Of a stretch of DNA of 64,000 nt, positions 57,870-64,000 are shown piece by piece. The notes beneath the pieces were generated by a model that was given only the letters and a program-made list of their open reading frames with translations, did not search any database and was not told the DNA's origin. How positions within the stretch are numbered: the first letter of the stretch is position 1; every line of letters starts with the position of its first letter. The stretch covers positions 372,001 through 436,000 of the forward strand of contig CAWBJQ010000003.1 of NCBI GenBank assembly GCA_963789075.1. The letters run 5' to 3'. Source of the DNA: DATATJ01 sp963789075 (lineage in GTDB: Bacteria; Acidobacteriota; Vicinamibacteria; Vicinamibacterales; CAVVIG01). The translations under genes and the position numbers were made by a program.

Positions 57870-60354
57870 ATGATTGAGTCGCTGCTCGCTGACATTCGTT
57901 ACGCGGTGCGTTGGCTCCGGCGCAGCCCCGGCTTCACCGCCATCGCGGTCGCTTCGCTGGCGATTGGCATCGGCTTCAACACCACACTCTTCACGCTCGT
58001 CGACGCCGTGCTGTTCCGGCCGCTGCCGGTCGAGCGCGTCGATCGCCTCGTCGACGTCTACACCACCGGCCGCGACGGCCAGCGCTTCGTCACGACCTCG
58101 TATCCCGACTATCAGGATCTCAAGGCGCAGAATCGCGTGTTCTCCGACATGCTCGCTTACAGCCTGGCGATGAACGCGGTGAACCTCGCCGACCGCTCGC
58201 GTCTCGCACTGGGAGAGGTCGTCAGCGGGAATTATTTTCAGCTCCTGGGCATCAAGGCGCAGATCGGCCGCACGCTTCTTCCTGAAGACGATGTGAAAGG
58301 CGCGCCGCGCGCCGTCGTCATCTCGTACAAGTTGTGGGTGCGCGACTACGGATCGAGCGCGTCGGCGATTGGTCAGACGCTCCGCATGCACGGTCAGCTC
58401 TACACGATTGTGGGCGTGGCGCCGCGCGCGTTCACCGGCGTCGTGCCGATCTTGTCGGCCGAGATGTGGACGCCGCTGGCGTATGTGGACGAGACCGAGC
58501 CGGGCGGCATGATCGACACCGTGCCGTCGCCGACGGGTACTGGTCCGCTCGATCGCCGCGGCTATCGCTGGCTGTTCGTGAAGGGCCGGCTCCTGGACGG
58601 ACAGGCGCTCGACGGCGCGAGCGCGAACCTGCAGGTGATCATGCAGCAGCTTGCGGCGAGCTATCCGCAGACGAACAAGGACCGTCGCGCCTCGCTGATC
58701 CGTACGGCCGACGTGCACCTCCATCCGCAGGCGGACAAAATGCTGCTCCCGATTGCGGCCGGACTGATGATCGTCGTCGGCCTCGTCTTGCTGATCGCGT
58801 GCGCGAATGTCGCGAGCATGCTGCTCGCGCGCGCGTCCGGTCGGCAAAAAGAAATCGGCATCCGCCTGGCGATCGGCGCCAGCCGCCGGCGGCTCGTGCA
58901 GCAGCTCCTCACCGAAAGCGCCGTGCTCGCGACGCTGGGCGCGCTCGGCGGTATCGCGCTCGCCTGGACGCTCACCCGCGCCGCGATGTCCATTCAGCTG
59001 CCGATCCCGATCCCGCTCTCGTTCACGCTGCAGATCGACGGTCGCGTGCTCGCCTTCACGATCGTCGTCTCGGTGCTCGCGGGCATCGTGGCCGGCCTGG
59101 CGCCGGCGCTGAAGGCGACGAGGCCGAATCTGGTCGGCGAGCTGAAAGGCGAAGGAACCGGATCGAGCGCGGCGGGGCGGCGCTGGACCATGCGCGACAG
59201 CCTGGTCGCGCTGCAGATGGCCGTGACGCTGGTGCTGCTCGTCACCGCGGGCTTGCTCACGCGCAGCCTGGTTGCTGCGCAGCACGCGGGCATCGGCTTC
59301 CGCCCGGACGGCGTGGCGCTTGTCGGAACCGAGCTCGGCATGATCGGCTACACGCCGGAGCGCAGCAAGGAGTTCTACGATCGGGCGTTGGCGCGTGTCC
59401 GCGCGATTCCCGGCGTCGTCTCGGCGGGCCTGGTCGAGCGCGCGCCGTTGTCGATCAACTACACCCAGAACCGGCTGTTCTTTCCGGAACGGAATCAGGC
59501 GGATGAAAAGGGGAGCGAAGTCGACGCCACGACGGCATCGCCCGAATATTTCGACACGCTGGGTGTGCCGATTCTCCAGGGCCGCAACTTCGCGCCGACC
59601 GACACCGCCGATTCGCCCGGCGTGGTGATCGTGAATCAGGCTTTCGCCCGGAAATTTTGGCCTGGCGACAGCGCGCTCGGCAAACACGTGCGCCGGACCA
59701 CGGCCGACGGCAAGGTGTTCGAAGTCGTCGGCATCGTCGCCGACTACAAGGTGAACACCGTCGGGGAAAATGCCACGCCGTATGTGCACTACGCGTATTC
59801 GCAGCGGCCGGACATGGGCGAGTCGGTCATCGCGCGCACGCACGGCGACGCGTCGGCGCTCGTCGACGCGATCCGCCGCGAGCTGCTCGCGCATGGAGCC
59901 GAATCTCCTCTTCCTCGACAATCAGACGATGACGACACAGGTGGGGGCGACGCTGCTGCCGGCAAAGTTCGGTGCCATGAGTGTGAGCGTGGTCGGCGTG
60001 ATCGCGATGCTGCTCGCCGCGATCGGCCTCTACGGCGTGATTGCCTACTCAGTGGCGCGCCGAACGCGCGAGATCGGTATCCGCATGGCGCTTGGCGCCA
60101 AACCGGGACGCGTGCTCGGCCTGATCATGCGCCAGGGATTGACGGTCGCCGCCGCAGGCGCTGCCGGCGGCACGCTGCTCGCACTCGGCGCGGCGAAGGC
60201 GGTCTCGGGCGCGCTGTACGGCGTGAGCCCGATCGATCCTATCGCCTGGGCGGGCGCGCTCGGGACGCTGTTGGTCGTCAGCGTCCTCGCGAACGCGATT
60301 CCCGCCCGGCGCGCGTCGCGCGTCGATCCATCCGTCGCGTTGAGATCCGAATAG
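57870..60354 (+). CDS. ADOP-type ABC transporter permease (MacB/FtsX-like, duplicated)
   Basis: About 828 residues. The opening SLLADIRYAVRWLRRSPGFT then AIAVASLAIGIGFNTTLFTL is the ADOP hallmark. A periplasmic MacB-like domain is followed by FtsX helices around LIACANVASMLLARASGRQK with EIGIRLAIGASRRRLVQQLL. A second copy of the same module ends with RRTREIGIRMALGAKPGRVL and PARRASRVDPSVALRSE. One frame break near 59892 lies between PDMGESVIARTHGDASALVD and EPNLLFLDNQTM. ATG 57870 was chosen over GTG 57855. There is no ATPase next to it, which is usual for orphan ADOPs. Confidence 0.9.
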
Positions 60355-60393
60355 CGCGTGATAGAGTCTCCGCGTCCCAAAGCGGAGGTCCAT

Positions 60394-63300
60394 ATGCTGT
60401 ACCGACGAGCGTTCGGCGTCGTCCTGTTCGTTCTGGCGGTCGCTTTTGCCGGCAGCCTGCCGCGCGCACAGTCGGCCGCGTCCGTCACGCCGGACTTGTA
60501 CAAACAGCTCAAGTTCCGTTACATCGGTCCGGTCGGCAACCGCATCATCGCGGTGGTTGGCGTTCCGGGAAACCCGAATATCTACTATGCCGGTGCCGCG
60601 TCCGGCGGCATCTTCAAGACCATCGACGACGGCGCACATTGGGAAGCGATCTTCGACGGCGAACCGGTGTCGTCGATCGGATCGCTGGCGGTCGCCGCGT
60701 CGGATCCGAACGTGGTCTGGGCCGGCACGGGCGAGGCGTTCATTCGGAGCAATATTTCGATCGGCAACGGTATCTACAAATCGACCGATGCCGGACGCAC
60801 GTGGACGCACGCCGGGCTCGACAAGACGGGCCGCATCGGACGCGTGCTGATCGATCCGAAGAATCCCGATGTCGTCGTCGCGTGTGCCCTCGGCCACGCG
60901 TACGGTCCGCAGCAGGAGCGCGGCGTCTACCGCACCGCCGACGGCGGCAAGACGTGGGATCGCACGCTCTTCGTGGACGAGAACACCGGCTGCTCCGACA
61001 TCGCCATGGACGCAGCCAACCCGCGGATCCTGTTCGCGGGCATGTGGCAACTCGAGATCCACACGTGGGGGCGCAAGAGCGGCGGCGAGGGCAGCGGCCT
61101 GTTCCGATCGACCGACGGCGGCGTTACGTGGAAGCGGCTCACCGATCACGGCCTGCCGAAGGCGCCGATCGGCAAAGTCTCCGCGCAAGTCGCGCGGAGC
61201 AATCCGAATCGCGTCTACGCGCTGATCGAAACGGGCGACGGCATGCCGACGGACAACGGTCAGCCGACGCAGAGCGGCTCGCTCTGGCGCAGCGACGATG
61301 GCGGCGAGAACTGGTCGGTCGTGAGCTACGACCGCAAGCTCCGCGGCCGCACGCACTACTACAACCGCTTCGCGGTCGAGCCCGACAACGAGAACGAGGC
61401 GTGGTTTCTCTCCGCCGAGTTCAGCAAGACGATCGACGGCGGCAAGACCACGGTCGATCTCATCGGCCGGCTCGCCGCGCAGGGCGACGATCACGACATG
61501 TGGATCGATCCGACGGATGGCGATCGCATGGTCGTGGCGCACGACGACGGCTTGAGCTTTTCGGTGACGCGTGGGCGAAGCTGGCATCAGATTCAGCTGC
61601 CGGTCGCGCAGATGTACCACGTCGCGACGGACAATCAGATTCCGTACAACGTCTACGGCAACCGGCAAGACGGGCCGTCGACGCGCGGACCGAGCAACAG
61701 CCGCATCGGGAAGCAGGCCGAAGACGCCGACGCGGGGCCGATTCCGCGAGGTCAGTGGCACTCGGTTGCTGGAGGCGAAAGCGGCTGGGCGATTCCCGAC
61801 CCGGTCGACAACAACATCGTGTGGGCGACCGGCACCGGCTTCGGCAGTCTCGGCGGCACGGTCGAACGGTTCGACGAGCGCACGCGCCAGATGCGCGAGG
61901 TCGAGATCTGGCCGGAGGTGACCGTCGGCGGCAGTGCGGGCGACGTCAAGTACCGCTTCAACTGGACGTTCCCGCTGGCGCTGTCGCCGCACGACCACAA
62001 CACCATCTACGCCGGCAGTCAGCACGTGCACCGCACGACGAACGGCGGCCAGAGCTGGCAGGAGATCAGCCCCGATCTGACGCTGAATGACAAGTCGCAT
62101 CAGCAGATCTCTGGCGGCCTGACGCCCGACAATATCGGCGTCGAGTACGCGGGCGTCGTCTTTGCGATCGCCGAGTCGCCGATGGAGAAGGGCCTCATCT
62201 GGGCCGGCACGAACGACGGCCAGGTGCAAGTGACGCGCAATGCCGGCGGTGCGTGGACGAACGTCACGCGCAACGTGCCTGGTCTTCCGCCGCTCGGCAC
62301 CGTCAGCAACATCGAGCCGTCGCGCTTCGACGCGGGCACGGCGTACGTCACTGTCGATCTCCATCAAGTGAACAACCGCGATCCGTTCGTGTACAAGACG
62401 AGCGACTACGGAAAGACGTGGACGTCGATCGCCGGCGATCTCCCGAAGAGCGTGCACAGCTACGCGCATTGCGTCAGGGAAGATCCGGTCAAGAAGGGCA
62501 TGCTCTATCTGGGCACGGAGAACGCGCTTTATTTCTCCGTCGACGATGGTCAGCACTGGCTGCCGCTGCAGTCAGGCTTGCCGCACGCGCCCGTTCACTG
62601 GATGACGGTGCAAGAGCACTTCAACGATCTCGTCGTCGCCACTTACGGACGCGGATTCTGGATTCTCGACGACATCACCACCCTGCGTCAGCTCACCGCA
62701 GACACGGCGGCTGAGGCCGCGCATCTCTTCACCATCCGCCCCACGTATCGCTTCCACATGATCACCGATCCGATGATCATGCCGGACGATCCAACCGAGG
62801 GAAAGAATCCGCCGGATGGCGCCGCCATCAATTTCTCTCTGAAAGCCGCGCCGGCGAAGGACGCCGACGGCAAGGTCAAGGAGGACGCCGTGCAGCTCGT
62901 GATCAGCGACGCTGCCGGCAAGGCCATTCGGACGATGAAGGTGGGGAAGGACGCGACGGCCGGCGTCAACCGCGTCTGGTGGAATCTGCGCAGCGATCCG
63001 ACGAAGGACTTCAAGCTGCGGACGCCTCCGCAGTACGCGCCCGAGTTCGCGCTCGGTCCGGATGGCACGCGCAAATTTCCGACGGCCGCGCCGATGTCGG
63101 TGCTGATGCCGCCCGGCACCTACACCGTCAAACTGGTCGTCGGCGGCAAGGACGTCACGCCGCCGCAGCCGCTCGTCGTGCGGAAGGATCCGAATTCGTC
63201 CGGCAGCGAGGCGGATATTCAAGCCCAGACGCAGGTCCTGATGGAGATTCGCGACAATATGGCGGTCGCCACCGATCTGGTCAACCAGGCGGAAGCCATT

Positions 63301-63612
63301 CGTGCGCAGCTGGCGCAACAGCGGGAGCTCGCGGCAGACGATGAGGCGGGGCGGGCGGCGAAGGCGAAGGCGGCGGATCTCGACAAGAAGATCGTCGCGT
63401 TCGAGGCACGCCTATTCAACATGACCTCGACCGGCCGCGGCCAGGATCAGCTGCGGCTCCCGAGCCAGTTGATCGAGAAGCTCTCGCATCTGGCGGATGT
63501 GGTGTCGCTGAACGACTTTGCGCCGACCGATCAGGAGATCGTCGTGCACAAGATGCTATCGCAGCAGCTATCGGGGATCCGCGAGCAGATCCGGCCGCTG
63601 CTGCGGCAGTAA
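60394..63612 (+). CDS. Secreted sortilin/VPS10-like beta-propeller protein, copy 3
   Basis: A 1072-residue intact protein with a GGAGG site. The signal peptide ends LPRAQ. The propeller has many Asp-box-like units (KSTDAGRTWTHAG, RTADGGKTWDRT, RSTDGGVTWKRL, KTSDYGKTWTSI) with the signature FRYIGPVGNRIIAVVGVPGN. A beta-sandwich (VISDAAGKAIRTMKVGKDAT then AGVNRVWWNLRSDP) and a helical C-terminal region (LNMT, QLIEKLSHLADVV) follow. It belongs to the same family as the proteins at 10312 and 48248. It starts 39 bases after the ADOP gene, so the two may be co-transcribed. Confidence 0.88.
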   Translation: MLYRRAFGVVLFVLAVAFAGSLPRAQSAASVTPDLYKQLKFRYIGPVGNRIIAVVGVPGNPNIYYAGAASGGIFKTIDDGAHWEAIFDGEPVSSIGSLAVAASDPNVVWAGTGEAFIRSNISIGNGIYKSTDAGRTWTHAGLDKTGRIGRVLIDPKNPDVVVACALGHAYGPQQERGVYRTADGGKTWDRTLFVDENTGCSDIAMDAANPRILFAGMWQLEIHTWGRKSGGEGSGLFRSTDGGVTWKRLTDHGLPKAPIGKVSAQVARSNPNRVYALIETGDGMPTDNGQPTQSGSLWRSDDGGENWSVVSYDRKLRGRTHYYNRFAVEPDNENEAWFLSAEFSKTIDGGKTTVDLIGRLAAQGDDHDMWIDPTDGDRMVVAHDDGLSFSVTRGRSWHQIQLPVAQMYHVATDNQIPYNVYGNRQDGPSTRGPSNSRIGKQAEDADAGPIPRGQWHSVAGGESGWAIPDPVDNNIVWATGTGFGSLGGTVERFDERTRQMREVEIWPEVTVGGSAGDVKYRFNWTFPLALSPHDHNTIYAGSQHVHRTTNGGQSWQEISPDLTLNDKSHQQISGGLTPDNIGVEYAGVVFAIAESPMEKGLIWAGTNDGQVQVTRNAGGAWTNVTRNVPGLPPLGTVSNIEPSRFDAGTAYVTVDLHQVNNRDPFVYKTSDYGKTWTSIAGDLPKSVHSYAHCVREDPVKKGMLYLGTENALYFSVDDGQHWLPLQSGLPHAPVHWMTVQEHFNDLVVATYGRGFWILDDITTLRQLTADTAAEAAHLFTIRPTYRFHMITDPMIMPDDPTEGKNPPDGAAINFSLKAAPAKDADGKVKEDAVQLVISDAAGKAIRTMKVGKDATAGVNRVWWNLRSDPTKDFKLRTPPQYAPEFALGPDGTRKFPTAAPMSVLMPPGTYTVKLVVGGKDVTPPQPLVVRKDPNSSGSEADIQAQTQVLMEIRDNMAVATDLVNQAEAIRAQLAQQRELAADDEAGRAAKAKAADLDKKIVAFEARLFNMTSTGRGQDQLRLPSQLIEKLSHLADVVSLNDFAPTDQEIVVHKMLSQQLSGIREQIRPLLRQ

Positions 63613-63763
63613 TGGCGGCCGCCCATTCCAGGCGGGCCCGCGGGAAACGTGCGTGTCAGACGTCAGTTGCGCGCGGGACGACGTCGCGCGGAACTGTGCA
63701 TCCGGGACTTGAAACTCCGGAGATCCGTGAGATAGTCCGCAGGCAGTCCAACAGGAGAGCATC

Positions 63764-64000
63764 ATGAACAGCTTCAGAACAGCGCTCGTCGTCGCGTGTC
63801 TCGCCGTCGCGCCGCTTCTCCTGCCGCAACCCGCGCTCGCGGACACGAATCCACGCCTCGGCACGTGGACTCTGAACGTCGCAAAATCGAAGTACGAGCC
63901 GGGTCAGGCTCCGAAAAGTGAAACGCGCACGTACACGGCGTCCGGAACTGACAGCGTGACGATGAAGGCCGAAACCGTGCTGGCGGACGGCACGCGCCAA
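63764..64000 (+). CDS. Secreted protein of unknown function, truncated by window end
   Basis: 79 codons visible. A CAGGAG site precedes the ATG. The signal peptide (ALVVACLAVAPLLLPQPALA) is followed by LGTWTLNVAKSKYEPGQAPK and SETRTYTASGTDSVTMKAET. The GTWxLNxAKSKYxPGPxPxS motif is common to small secreted proteins of Acidobacteria-like bacteria (family impression only). The 151-base gap upstream holds no other gene. Confidence 0.75.
   Translation, partial: MNSFRTALVVACLAVAPLLLPQPALADTNPRLGTWTLNVAKSKYEPGQAPKSETRTYTASGTDSVTMKAETVLADGTRQ

Noticed and set aside
57855..62090. A single 1411-codon open frame spanning the ADOP permease and part of the sortilin-like gene
   Set aside because: After the break at about 59892 the frame becomes Arg-rich nonsense that shadows the true frames of the permease end and of the gene at 60394. 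It is an artefact of one indel.

Overview
The window is high-GC DNA from a Gram-negative, respiring bacterium, most likely an Acidobacteriota member of the Vicinamibacteria type. That placement is an inference from gene content: a complete alternative complex III operon, secreted peptidases, three giant sortilin-like beta-propeller proteins, an Oar-like TonB-dependent receptor, an ADOP-type ABC permease and many dispersed hairpin repeats. There are no rRNA or tRNA genes, CRISPR arrays, prophages or classical insertion sequences.

Layout. 1-8874 (minus): actA-B-C-D-E-F, a small membrane protein and sco, i.e. quinol to cytochrome c electron transfer plus copper delivery to a terminal oxidase that probably lies beyond the left edge. 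9202-26451: an intact stretch with an alpha/beta hydrolase, a sortilin-like protein, a zinc-ribbon protein, a thioredoxin-like selenoprotein candidate, a four-helix-bundle gene boxed by inverted repeats, an APC permease, an M61 peptidase, an FAD-linked oxidase, a rhodanese selenoprotein candidate, an M20 peptidase, an argininosuccinate lyase-family enzyme and a sodium:solute symporter. 26465-30128 (minus): type IV pilus minor pilins. 30263-33775: ferric-reductase-like membrane protein and outer-membrane receptor. 33934-36773: ABC exporter operon. 36941-42710: S9 peptidase and an M16 peptidase pair. 42805-44430: purE-purK. 44439-48084: two tandem unknown secreted paralogues, a cupredoxin and a carbamoylase-type M20 enzyme. 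48248-64000: two more sortilin-like proteins, a PEP mutase-family enzyme, an amidase, a Uma2 nuclease, a GH127 glycosidase, an ADOP permease and a partial secreted protein.

The most interesting signals are two in-frame UGA codons at redox-active cysteine positions (UPHC in a two-domain thioredoxin-like protein; CAU in a rhodanese). Each is followed by a stem-loop placed like a bacterial SECIS. They lie in a 17-kb stretch where every other gene is intact. The second is a four-helix-bundle gene bounded by inverted repeats that also supply stop codons to neighbouring genes. Several families of palindromic repeats fill most gaps and in places are translated inside proteins (Sco, ActE, ActB, GH127).

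Caution: 1-8 kb, 28-46 kb and 46-60 kb carry many single-base frame breaks in otherwise well-conserved genes, often in compensating pairs. This looks like uncorrected sequence error rather than gene decay. Such genes are annotated over their full inferred extent and the breaks are noted.
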